Positions 25,451 to 33,481 of a stretch of 64,000 nucleotides of DNA are shown piece after piece. The DNA is from Phycisphaeraceae bacterium (GTDB lineage: Bacteria; Planctomycetota; Phycisphaerae; Phycisphaerales; UBA1924). A model generated the notes under the pieces. It had not been told where the DNA came from and ran no database searches. It was given only the letters and a program-made list of their open reading frames with translations. How positions within the stretch are numbered: position 1 is the first letter of the stretch; every line of letters starts with the position of its first letter. The stretch lies in contig JAHBXH010000001.1 in NCBI GenBank assembly GCA_019636555.1, positions 682,001 through 746,000 on the forward strand, read 5' to 3'. A program made the translations under genes and the position numbers.

Positions 25451-26599
25451 ATGGCCTACACCGTTCTCGCCCGCCGCTACCGCTCCGCCGACTTCGATGA
25501 AGTAGTCGGCCAGGAAGCGATCGCCAAAACTCTTCAGAACGCGATCAAGCTCAATCGCGTCGCGCACGCGTATCTCTTCTGCGGCACGCGCGGCGTCGGC
25601 AAGACCAGCATGGCGCGCATCTTCGCCAAGGCGCTCAACGGCGGCAAGGAGGAGATCGATGCCGCGATCATGTCGGGCAAGGACACCGACGTCATCGAGA
25701 TCGACGCCGCCAGCAACAACAGCGTGGACAACGCGCGCGAGCTCATCGCGAACGCCGCGTACCGGCCGCTCCGCGGCAAGAAGAAGATCTACATCATCGA
25801 CGAAGTGCACATGCTCTCGACCGCCGCGTTCAACGCGCTGCTCAAGACGATGGAAGAGCCGCCCGAGCACGTGATGTTCATTCTCGCGACGACCGATCCG
25901 CAGAAGGTTCCCGCAACAATCCAGAGCCGGTGCCAGCGCTTCGACTTCCGAAACATCCCGGCGACGGACATCTCCGGGCATCTCGCGGCGGTGCTGAAGC
26001 AGGAGGGTGTCTCGGCCGAGCCCGAGCTTGTGTTCCAGATCGCGCGCCTCGGCAACGGCTCGATGCGCGATGCGCTCAGCCTGCTCGATCGCCTGATCGC
26101 CAGCGGCGAGAAGAAGCTCACCGTCAAGACGCTCGAAGAACTGCTGGGCTTGCCCGCGCGCGAACTCGTCGGCGCGCTGCTCGATGCGTTCGTTTCCGGC
26201 ACACCCGGCGCGGCGCTCGAAGCGGGTGACGCGCTCCTCAAGCGCGGCATCGCGATCGACCAGGTTTTCGAGAGTCTGCTCGAGCGATTCCGCGATCTGC
26301 TCGTGCTCGCCACCTGCGGCGGTTCGACCGAGCTTGTCGAACTCTCCGACGATGCACGCAAGAGCGAGACAGCGCGAAGCGCAAAGTACGATCCCGCGGC
26401 GCTTGTACACATGATCGCGATGGTCGAGAACCTGCAACGCAGCGCCAAGAACAGCGCCTGCCCGCGCGCACTCTTCGACGCGTGCCTCGTGCGCCTTGCG
26501 CTCACCGATCGGCTCGCGGATGCGACGAGCGTCCTGCGCGAAATGAAATCCGAGCCGCGCGGCGCGGCAACCGTGAGCACCCCCGCAAAAAAACGCTGA
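25451..26599 (+). CDS. dnaX: DNA polymerase III subunit gamma (dnaX, unshifted product)
   Basis: Without frameshifting, translation ends at TGA 26597-26599, two codons after the A7 run, giving 382 residues that end in PAKKR. This contains the ATPase and collar domains but lacks the polymerase-binding tail, like the gamma subunit of E. coli. ATG at 25451 starts the conserved MAYTVLARRYRSADFDEVVG. Confidence 0.88.
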   Translation: MAYTVLARRYRSADFDEVVGQEAIAKTLQNAIKLNRVAHAYLFCGTRGVGKTSMARIFAKALNGGKEEIDAAIMSGKDTDVIEIDAASNNSVDNARELIANAAYRPLRGKKKIYIIDEVHMLSTAAFNALLKTMEEPPEHVMFILATTDPQKVPATIQSRCQRFDFRNIPATDISGHLAAVLKQEGVSAEPELVFQIARLGNGSMRDALSLLDRLIASGEKKLTVKTLEELLGLPARELVGALLDAFVSGTPGAALEAGDALLKRGIAIDQVFESLLERFRDLLVLATCGGSTELVELSDDARKSETARSAKYDPAALVHMIAMVENLQRSAKNSACPRALFDACLVRLALTDRLADATSVLREMKSEPRGAATVSTPAKKR

Positions 26600-27156
26600 C
26601 GCCGGTGGAGGCCGACAGGCCCGATCCACCGGCGCGAAGAACCGTTCCCGATGAACCTGTTCCGCGCGCGTCCGTTCCGTTTGCGCGAGAGGAATCGATG
26701 CGCGTGGTCGAGAAGCCGGAGAGCATGCCGCCTCGCCACTCGCCGAGCAACGCGTGCGATTGGGCGAGCGTGCAGGCCGCGGCGGCGGAATCGCGGCGCC
26801 AGGTGAAGATGGTGATCGAGGAAGCGTCGCTTGTCGAGTTCAAAGACGGGTGCGTGAATCTGAAGGTCGCGCCGGATCTGATGACCGCGGCATCTGGCGT
26901 GCAGGAAGACATCCGCCAGTTGATCGCGCGCGCGTGGGGGCGCGCGGTCCGATTGGAATTCGCGCAGCACGCGGCGCCCGGCTCGGTCGCGCCGAGCAGC
27001 GAGAGCGCGCGGAACGGGGTGCTGCCTACCGACCAAGGCGCGAGCGCGCAGGTTCCTTCATTGACCGTCGCGAATGCGACGGAGAATCCGCTGATTGCCA
27101 AGGCCATTGAGCTGTTTGGTGCGAAAGTAGTCGGTGTGTATCCAAGGCAGAAATGA
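25451..27156 (+). CDS. dnaX: DNA polymerase III subunit tau (dnaX, -1 frameshift product)
   Basis: Read with a -1 shift at 26587-26593, the gene yields about 568 residues: the AAA+ clamp-loader ATPase (Walker A GTRGVGKTS, Walker B YIIDEVHMLS, sensor region SRCQRFDF), the collar (LLERFRDLLVLATCGG), then a Pro-rich linker and a tau C-terminal domain (DWASVQAAAAESRRQVKMVI to IAKAIELFGAKVVGVY). Tau joins the clamp loader to the polymerase. The frame after 26599 has no start or ribosome site of its own, and its content is exactly the tau tail, so the two frames form one gene. The four cysteines of the usual zinc module between Walker A and DVIEIDAAS are absent. It lies 72 bases from the divergent DUF433 gene and is followed by ybaB. 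Confidence 0.9.
26587..26634 (+). promoter_or_regulatory. Programmed -1 frameshift signal in dnaX
   Basis: Seven adenines at 26587-26593 form the slippery sequence A AAA AAA in the zero frame. Six bases later a 9-bp perfect stem pairs 26600-26608 (CGCCGGTGG) with 26626-26634 (CCACCGGCG); its loop contains a second 4-bp GGCC/GGCC helix capped by GACA. The stop TGA of the zero frame (26597-26599) lies between slip site and stem. This is the arrangement of the E. coli dnaX signal. No clear upstream Shine-Dalgarno-like stimulator is visible. Transcriptional slippage on the A run is an alternative mechanism. Confidence 0.88.
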
Positions 27157-27195
27157 TCGGCCCCGGATGCGGGCGCCGCGAACAAGGAGATGCAG

Positions 27196-27564
27196 ATGTT
27201 GGATCAGTTGAAAGCGATGGGGGCGGTCGCGAGTCTCCTGAAGAACCGCGAGAAACTCCAGGCCTCCATTCAACAGGTGAAGGAGGAAATGGGCAAGACC
27301 GAGGTGATCGGCAAGTCGTCGAACGGCGCGGTGGTGGCGAAAGTGAGCGGGCAACTGAAAGTGATCTCGGTTGAGATCAGCGCGCCGCTCGTGAACGGCA
27401 TGGCCGCGGAACCCAAGACGCGCGAGGCCGCATCGAAGTTGATCGCCGACGCGGTCAACGACGCAATGACGCAGGCGCAGGAAAAGCTGCACGCGGCGGT
27501 GCAGAAGCGCACGCAGGAACTGGGCATCCCCGATCTGCCGGGTCTCGGCAACCTGCTCGGATGA
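27196..27564 (+). CDS. ybaB: YbaB/EbfC-family nucleoid-associated protein
   Basis: A 122-residue DNA-binding protein. The core shows MLDQLKAMGAVASLLKNREK, then GQLKVISVEIS in the beta-sheet and ASKLIADAVNDAMTQAQEKL in the C-terminal helix. The start is taken at 27196, six bases after AAGGAG (27184-27189); ATG 27190 touches that site directly and is less suitable. It follows dnaX by 39 bases, the classic dnaX-ybaB order; recR, which often comes third, is not here. Confidence 0.9.
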   Translation: MLDQLKAMGAVASLLKNREKLQASIQQVKEEMGKTEVIGKSSNGAVVAKVSGQLKVISVEISAPLVNGMAAEPKTREAASKLIADAVNDAMTQAQEKLHAAVQKRTQELGIPDLPGLGNLLG

Positions 27565-27610
27565 ATGGTGCGACGCGAAACGACGGAAGCAGATTGGGTA
27601 TTCTCACGCC

Positions 27611-28252
27611 ATGAAATGTCTCATTGCAGCCGGTCTTGGTTCGCTCTCGCTCCTGCTCGGATCGTGCGACTACGAGCGGCTCCCCGAAAAATTCGAACTG
27701 GTGCAGGGTCCGCCCGAGCCCGGTCTCACCGTGATGTACGCCGAGGCGATGCGTGATCCCGCGAACGCGAAGTTTCCGCCGGTGACGGTTCGCCTGATGG
27801 GCGTGCAATCCTCGTCTCTGCCGGGCGGGAAGTTTGACTTCGGCGCGGCGATCGACAGCGCCGAGAAGCCGAACGGTCCGCTGGTTCAGGATGTTTCGCT
27901 CAACCAGAGGATGCGGATCTTCAAGATCGCGCCGAGCGATCCGATGTTCGAGAGTCCGTACGTGTTTGCCGCGGCGTCGCTCGCGTGGGCCGCGCCGGAG
28001 CCGCCGCCGGAAAACTATGTGGAGCGGATCGGCGTCTTTGACGAGAAGGGGAACGAGATTTCACCGTATGTCGCGCTGCCGCCCGTGCCGAACAACGTGG
28101 TGAAGCAGGATCGGCGTGCCGCGCTGATCAAGAGCGCATCGGTGAAGACCGCAGGGGTGATTCTCGAAGTGGACCGCGAGGGGATCAAGATCGTGCCGGC
28201 CGGGTTGCGGGTCCGGGAAGCACGGGCCGTTCCGCCTCCGGAGTCGAACTAA
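27611..28252 (+). CDS. Lipoprotein of unknown function, at the start of the secretion block
   Basis: A 213-residue protein with a lipoprotein signal peptide: MKCLIAAGLGSLSLLLGSC, lipobox LGSC with the lipidated Cys at residue 19. The mature part looks beta-rich (KFPPVTVRLMGVQSSSLPGG, RMRIFKIAPSDPMFESPYVF). The gene ends 42 bases before the pseudokinase fusion. Size, lipidation and place would suit the outer-membrane-anchored TssJ partner of a TssL-TssM complex, but I see no sequence motif that proves it. It could equally be a general envelope lipoprotein. Confidence 0.6.
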   Translation: MKCLIAAGLGSLSLLLGSCDYERLPEKFELVQGPPEPGLTVMYAEAMRDPANAKFPPVTVRLMGVQSSSLPGGKFDFGAAIDSAEKPNGPLVQDVSLNQRMRIFKIAPSDPMFESPYVFAAASLAWAAPEPPPENYVERIGVFDEKGNEISPYVALPPVPNNVVKQDRRAALIKSASVKTAGVILEVDREGIKIVPAGLRVREARAVPPPESN

Positions 28253-28294
28253 GCCTGATTTGCAACCCGAGGCCGGATCGCGGACAATGGGGAG

Positions 28295-31200
28295 ATGCCG
28301 ACGTTTGGGTCGTATGAAGCTCGCCGCGAACTGGCGGGCGCAGGTTTCTGCGCCCGCTGGGAGGCGTCATTGTCGGCGGAGTCGTCGGTTCCTGGGATGG
28401 GAGCGGGTGGGGGCGCGAAGCCATTCGGGGACCGGTTTGTGGCGACGGCGGTCGGGCCGACGGTCGTGGTGCCTTGGCTGCCGCGGGCGGGGCTGGATGA
28501 GGAAGCGCGCCGGCTGGTCGGCGCGGCACGCGATCAGGCGCAGCTCGTGGGCGCGGGCGCGAAGCGCTGGTCGATCGTTGCTGATTTCGGATTGATGGAC
28601 GACGGGCGCGGCGCGTTCGTGGTTCGGCCGTCGATGGCGTGGACGGTCGAGCGACTGGTGCTCGCGCAGTATGTGTTCACTTCGGTCGAACTGCGCGGGA
28701 TCATTCTCGGAGTTGTTGATGGGCTGCTCGAACTCGAGCGCAACTCGGCGCGGCAGTGGGGGAATCTCAACAGTTCGACGGTGATGCTCTCGGTCGGGCC
28801 GGGGGATTCGAAGCTGGGTGACGGGACGGGCGTCGTTCTCACCGAGCTCGAATCGCGAGAGCGGCTCGGAACGGATGCGCAGGTCGCTGATTTACGGGCG
28901 CTCGGTCGGCTGATTTATGAAATGGTGCTGAGCAAACGCCCGCCTCTGAAGGCGGCGTCGGGCTGGACGGCGACCTGGTCCGAGGGCTGGGAAGTCGTCG
29001 GCGACGGGCGCTGGTGGTTCGAACTTGCGAACCGGCTGATGTCGGCGGGGACGGCGCTCGGAGCGGGCGGAAATCCGCCGACGCTGGCGCAGGTGCGTCA
29101 GGACATTCTCGAGCACCGCGCGCACAAGCCGGTCAACAAGCGGCAGCTGTACATCGCAGGCGGGATCGCGGCGCTGGTGCTGCTCGCGGGCGGAGCGTAC
29201 TTTGCGCTGCACACGCCGGCGCGCGAACCGATCGTTTTGACTGCCGATCAACTCGACGAAAAGGCGCGGCTGAGCCGATGGCAGGGCCTGGTCGAGCGCT
29301 GGCGGCTGTGGTTTGGTGATCTGTACGCGTCGCGCGCACAGATTTCGAAGGCGGCGGAATCGAAGCCCGCGGGCAGCACGATCCGCGCGATCGGCGCGGC
29401 GCTGGACGACCCGGCGCTCAAGGACCCGCGCGTGATCTCGGGCGTCGGCGCGAGCGCGAGCCTGCTCGATCTGTTCGATCACCCTGGCGACTCGATCGAG
29501 GGCGACAAGATCGTGGCGGCGGCGAACAGTCTCGAGAAGATCGAAGAGGTGCGAAGGCTGCTTCTCGAGTGGCCGGAACTCGCGCGGCTGCGCGATCTTG
29601 CGGATCAATGGGAAAAGCGAGGCTGGAGCGCGGCGACCGGGCCGCTGCGCAGCGCGGCGGAGGGTGTTTCATCCTCGATTCCAACGGTCATCATCAAGGA
29701 AAACGATGCCGCCGGGCCCGATTCGTCGGCGGTTCGATCGGGAGCGATCGTGCCCGCGGTGCTCGCGGCACAGGAAGCGCTGACGGCATCGGAAGAGATC
29801 GAGTCGGCGTGGGATGCGCTGACCAAGGCTTCGGAAGCGGCATCGGGCGCCGGCGAGAAGGATGCGCTGCGAGATCCGGTTCTTTCGCGGCTGAAAGAAG
29901 TGGCGGCGCACGAAGCGGAAGATGCGTTGAAATCTTCCGGCGAGGGCATGCCGGCAATAGGGGCGATCCGTGATCGTCTGTCGGCGCTCAACAAGTCGGT
30001 GGAGAGCGCGCTCGCGTACACGAACGGAAGCGTCGATGGGTGGGATCGGCGGGGGTTCCTGGAATCGGAGAAGCTGAAGCAGATCGCGGCGGGTGCGGCG
30101 AGCGCGGAGCTGATGAGCCAGTGGCTCGCGCTCGCGCGGGATCCGCAGTTTGCAAGGGTGGATGCGCCCGATCCGCGCGAGCCGGCGCTGGCGAAGTTCA
30201 AGGAAACCGGCGAGCAGCTCAAGGCGGATGGCCAGCGGCTTTCGGACATGGCAAAGGGAGGGCGCGAACTGACGTTGCTACCCGAGGAGTTTGATGCGCG
30301 ATTTGCCTCGGTTTCGGCGGATGCGAAGCTGCTGGCGGAGACCGCGTGGAGCAACCGGAATCGCACGAGCGTTGAAACATTGTCGGAAAAGCTGGTGCGG
30401 AGTGTCGATGCGCTCGAGCGCGACACGAAGGATGCGCTGACAACGGGGATGCTGCCGTTGTCCGAGGCGCTCGCGACGCAGGATCGGAACATGTTCGCGA
30501 GCGGGGCGCTGCGAACCGAGTGGAACCGCACGCTCGACAGCGCGGGAACAAACTCGAGCAAGCGCGACGCGTTCAACAAGGTGAGAAAGCGGCGCGATCA
30601 GTTGCTCGCGCTCGATCGGGCGATCCCCGAGCGGGCGATGGTCGCGTTCCCGCCGGCGCTCGAGTTCAATGTCGCGGCGTGGCACCGGGCGTACACCGCC
30701 GCACGCGAGGCGCATTTGAGTGAGGCGCTGCGGTCGGAGCCGCCGGATAGCGTGGGCGCTTCGAAGCAGTGGAAGACTTGGCTGGCGCAGGCGCGGGAGT
30801 ATTTCGAGCTGGCGGCGAAGATCGACAGCGCGCTCAAGAGGGGCGAGGAGCTTTCGGGTTCGTTCGCGGGCGCATCGCTTCCGGACGAAGTGCGGCGATT
30901 GAACGCGATACCGAGCGCGCCGGAACTGGCGGCGGTCGTGCCGTCGGTCAGCGGCGCGATCGCGGAGATCCGGACGCTGTCGGAAACGACGGATTCGGCG
31001 AAGCTGGCGGGTGCGATCCGAAATGCCGAGAGCGCGGATGCGCCGGAAGCGCTCGCGGCGTGGGCGCGGCTGGCGGAACTGGGCTGGCCGAAGTCGGCTG
31101 CGGAGTTCGCGGTCGCAAAGGACTTTGCTTCGTCGAAGATTCCCGGGTTGATCGACAAGGGGATCGACGCTTCGACACGGGAAGCGGTTCGCGAACGAGC

Positions 31201-32797
31201 GGCGGCGCGTGCACGCGGCATCTGGCTCGGCTTTTTCAATTCGCGGAAGGCTTCGGATCGTGCTGGGATCGACGCGGCGATGACGAGCGCGGGGTTGTTT
31301 GGTGTGACGCCGTCGGGTGAGAGCGATCTCTCGAAGCCGGCGCGCTACAACGCGCTTTTGTGGAGTCTTGGGCAGGAGGCGGAGAACTTTTCGCGCGAGC
31401 AAACCGAGCGCGGAGTCGGTGCTTCGGCGCCGGCCGAAGCGCTCGCGGCGCAGACAGCGGTCGCGCGCGATCTGCTCGCGAAGTTCCGCGCGGGCGCTTC
31501 GGAATTGGGGCTGGCGGAGACGGGTGCGGCATCGAAGCTGATCGGCGCGCTGTCGGTGATCGCGGATCGGGAAGCGCGCCCGGCGTTTGATCCCCTCAAG
31601 AGCGGTCCGGCGGCGCTGCGGAGCACGACGGGCCAGCCGCTCTGGAAGGGTGAAAAAGTCGGGAACACGATCGTGTACACGCTCGATCTGCCGCCCGGAA
31701 GACTCGCGCCGGGGCAGCCGGTCCCAAAGCTGGTTTTCATGCCGGTCGAGATCCGAGGCGAGGGCGGCCCGATCGCGACGTATGTGGGCACGCACGAGGT
31801 GTCGGTGGGAACGCTGATCGGCGCGTTCGAGGCGCAGCGGGCGCGCCAGAGCTGGGATCAGCTGCAGACGACGCTTCGACACTGGGACTTCGACAAGGAC
31901 GATCCGCGACCGGGACCCGCAACGTGGAGCTGGGATCTGCGGCGGGCGAAGGTGATCCTGAGCGATCGTTCGAAGGAGTCGGTCGCGTGGAAAGATCAGA
32001 CCGGATGGCTGCGTGGTCACCCGAACATGCAGGGCAAGTCGTACTACGCGCCGGAACTGGGCGAGATCGCGCCGCCGAATTACGACAGCCCGATGGACTG
32101 GGTCTCGCCGGATGCGGCGCTGCTGGCGGCTCGCGAGATGGGTGCGCGGCTGCCGACGGTGAACGAGTGGAAGGCGGCGGTCGAGCGCGCCGGCGGGCAG
32201 AAGTCTGCCGCGGCGGGGCAGAACCGGCGCGACAAGACGTGGCTGCTTCAATTCCGGTACATCGAGAAGCTCGACGTGATCGGGAAGGAGTGGCCGCACG
32301 CGGGAATCTTCTGGCCGAAGAACCTCACGCCGGTCTGGCCTCAAGCCGACGGGAAATTGCTGTACGTCAACGCGAGCGATGACTCTGCGCTCGACATCAA
32401 CGACGGGTATTTGTGGTTCGCGCCCTCGGCACGCGACAGCGAAGGCTGGTCGAATCTCGTGGGGAATGTCAGCGAGATCGTGCTCGACGGCGAACCGGAA
32501 GACATGGCGGGAGTTGAACCTGCCGCCGAGGCGATCAAGCCGCTCGTCGAGAAGTTCGCGGACAAGTGGCGGGTGATCGGTGGGTCGGCGCTCTCGTGCA
32601 TCACGCTGCGCGACAACACGCCTTATGACGCGTTCGAGCCGTACGAGTACAAGAGCTTGCGCGAAGCGCGGATGGGGTATTCGGATGTTGGATTCCGACT
32701 CGCATTTTCGGAGGGCGGCACGGGCCGGCCGACCGAGACGCCGGCGGTGTTGCTGGCAAAGGCGTTTGCGGGGGGAGCTTATCTGGATGGGGAGTGA
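28295..32797 (+). CDS. Pseudokinase - transmembrane - formylglycine-enzyme-like fusion protein
   Basis: A 1500-residue protein. Residues 1-275 follow the Ser/Thr kinase fold (GSYEARRELAGAGFCARWEA, DLRALGRLIYEMVLSKRPP), but the catalytic loop that should read HRDLKPxN is WGNLNSST, so it looks inactive. One transmembrane helix lies near 285-305 (YIAGGIAALVLLAGGAYFAL). About 800 Ala/Glu-rich helical residues follow, outside the membrane. From about residue 1120 to the end is a sulfatase-modifying/FGE-type domain: GARLPTVNEWKAAVERAGG, NLVGNVSEIVLDGEPE, RVIGGSAL and SDVGFRLAF. The pairing resembles PpkA-like kinases of type VI loci, which are membrane kinases. It precedes the tssL-tssM-tagF genes, suggesting a regulatory role. 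Substrates unknown. Confidence 0.75.
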   Translation: MPTFGSYEARRELAGAGFCARWEASLSAESSVPGMGAGGGAKPFGDRFVATAVGPTVVVPWLPRAGLDEEARRLVGAARDQAQLVGAGAKRWSIVADFGLMDDGRGAFVVRPSMAWTVERLVLAQYVFTSVELRGIILGVVDGLLELERNSARQWGNLNSSTVMLSVGPGDSKLGDGTGVVLTELESRERLGTDAQVADLRALGRLIYEMVLSKRPPLKAASGWTATWSEGWEVVGDGRWWFELANRLMSAGTALGAGGNPPTLAQVRQDILEHRAHKPVNKRQLYIAGGIAALVLLAGGAYFALHTPAREPIVLTADQLDEKARLSRWQGLVERWRLWFGDLYASRAQISKAAESKPAGSTIRAIGAALDDPALKDPRVISGVGASASLLDLFDHPGDSIEGDKIVAAANSLEKIEEVRRLLLEWPELARLRDLADQWEKRGWSAATGPLRSAAEGVSSSIPTVIIKENDAAGPDSSAVRSGAIVPAVLAAQEALTASEEIESAWDALTKASEAASGAGEKDALRDPVLSRLKEVAAHEAEDALKSSGEGMPAIGAIRDRLSALNKSVESALAYTNGSVDGWDRRGFLESEKLKQIAAGAASAELMSQWLALARDPQFARVDAPDPREPALAKFKETGEQLKADGQRLSDMAKGGRELTLLPEEFDARFASVSADAKLLAETAWSNRNRTSVETLSEKLVRSVDALERDTKDALTTGMLPLSEALATQDRNMFASGALRTEWNRTLDSAGTNSSKRDAFNKVRKRRDQLLALDRAIPERAMVAFPPALEFNVAAWHRAYTAAREAHLSEALRSEPPDSVGASKQWKTWLAQAREYFELAAKIDSALKRGEELSGSFAGASLPDEVRRLNAIPSAPELAAVVPSVSGAIAEIRTLSETTDSAKLAGAIRNAESADAPEALAAWARLAELGWPKSAAEFAVAKDFASSKIPGLIDKGIDASTREAVRERAAARARGIWLGFFNSRKASDRAGIDAAMTSAGLFGVTPSGESDLSKPARYNALLWSLGQEAENFSREQTERGVGASAPAEALAAQTAVARDLLAKFRAGASELGLAETGAASKLIGALSVIADREARPAFDPLKSGPAALRSTTGQPLWKGEKVGNTIVYTLDLPPGRLAPGQPVPKLVFMPVEIRGEGGPIATYVGTHEVSVGTLIGAFEAQRARQSWDQLQTTLRHWDFDKDDPRPGPATWSWDLRRAKVILSDRSKESVAWKDQTGWLRGHPNMQGKSYYAPELGEIAPPNYDSPMDWVSPDAALLAAREMGARLPTVNEWKAAVERAGGQKSAAAGQNRRDKTWLLQFRYIEKLDVIGKEWPHAGIFWPKNLTPVWPQADGKLLYVNASDDSALDINDGYLWFAPSARDSEGWSNLVGNVSEIVLDGEPEDMAGVEPAAEAIKPLVEKFADKWRVIGGSALSCITLRDNTPYDAFEPYEYKSLREARMGYSDVGFRLAFSEGGTGRPTETPAVLLAKAFAGGAYLDGE

Positions 32798-32904
32798 GGG
32801 GATGGCGGATTGTCTATGCGCGCGACGTGGCCGCGGTGCGAAGATAAGTGAGCGCGTGGATAGGTGGGTAAGCGCCGAAGGTCCGAATTGAGAAGGCGCG
32901 ACGC

Positions 32905-33246
32905 TTACTCGTCGGCGCTGGCGATCACAGGGCGCGCGGCGGCTTGGCGCTCGGCGAGACGATTGCGTTCACGGGCGTCGGCGCGGGCGAGTTCGATGTT
33001 GCGGGCGTAGACCGCCATGCCGAGGCGATCACCGGCGGCCATGGACATGATGCCGGGGTTGACCGGCTTGAGGCCGATGTCGGCGGTGGCGTCTCGCGCG
33101 GCGAGCGAGCCGACGGGGATCGGCGCCTGGGCGGTCTGCGTGCTGGAGCAACCAGTCAGCAGAGCGAGTGAGGCCAGGATCCCGGCTGCCTTGAGAGCAG
33201 CGTTCGACCCCAAAAAAGAAAAACGACGGCTGTAGACCGTCTGCAT
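32905..33246 (-). CDS. Small lipoprotein, inverted within the secretion block
   Basis: A 113-residue protein with lipobox LTGC (LKAAGILASLALLTGCSSTQ) and a short mature part of about 80 residues ending in a charged helix (ARNIELARADARERNRLAER). The annotated ATG (33244-33246) directly abuts GGGGAG, which is too close for a good ribosome site; TTG at complement 33211-33213 is an alternative start that would still keep the signal peptide. It is the only minus-strand gene in the block. Function unknown. Confidence 0.6.
   Translation of the reverse strand: MQTVYSRRFSFLGSNAALKAAGILASLALLTGCSSTQTAQAPIPVGSLAARDATADIGLKPVNPGIMSMAAGDRLGMAVYARNIELARADARERNRLAERQAAARPVIASADE
33212..33241 (-). terminator. 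Terminator-like hairpin at the 5' end of the small lipoprotein gene
   Basis: On the minus strand GACGG and CCGTC form a 5-bp stem around a 7-base loop, followed at once by G, T5, C, T6. This lies over the first ten codons of the gene. It may act as an attenuator or as a terminator for transcription entering from 33.4 kb, or the true start may lie downstream. The stem is short. Confidence 0.4.
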
Positions 33247-33481
33247 CTCCCCGCTCCCGCCCTCGGAGGGCTATGTGCCCGGATGAACCGAGCGAAGTCC
33301 TTTTCCACGCGCCCCGATGGGCTCGATGCTTCAACCATCGGAAACGGGGGATGAGGGGGAGAGGCGGGAGATCGAAAACGCGCAAGAATCGCGCGGGTGG
33401 TGCCGTCTGTAACGGTGGCAGCGGCGGTCGGTCGACGTACTAATAGAGAGCCCGGACGCCGGCGATCCCGCGACGGAGGCC

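Noticed and set aside
26482..27156. Separate gene after dnaX
   Set aside because: The apparent start lies inside dnaX without a ribosome site, and the product is the tau tail joined by the -1 frameshift signal.
30278..32344. Open frame of 688 codons antisense to the pseudokinase fusion
   Set aside because: Very Arg-rich, no domain, and lies entirely over a gene with clear kinase-like and FGE-like motifs.
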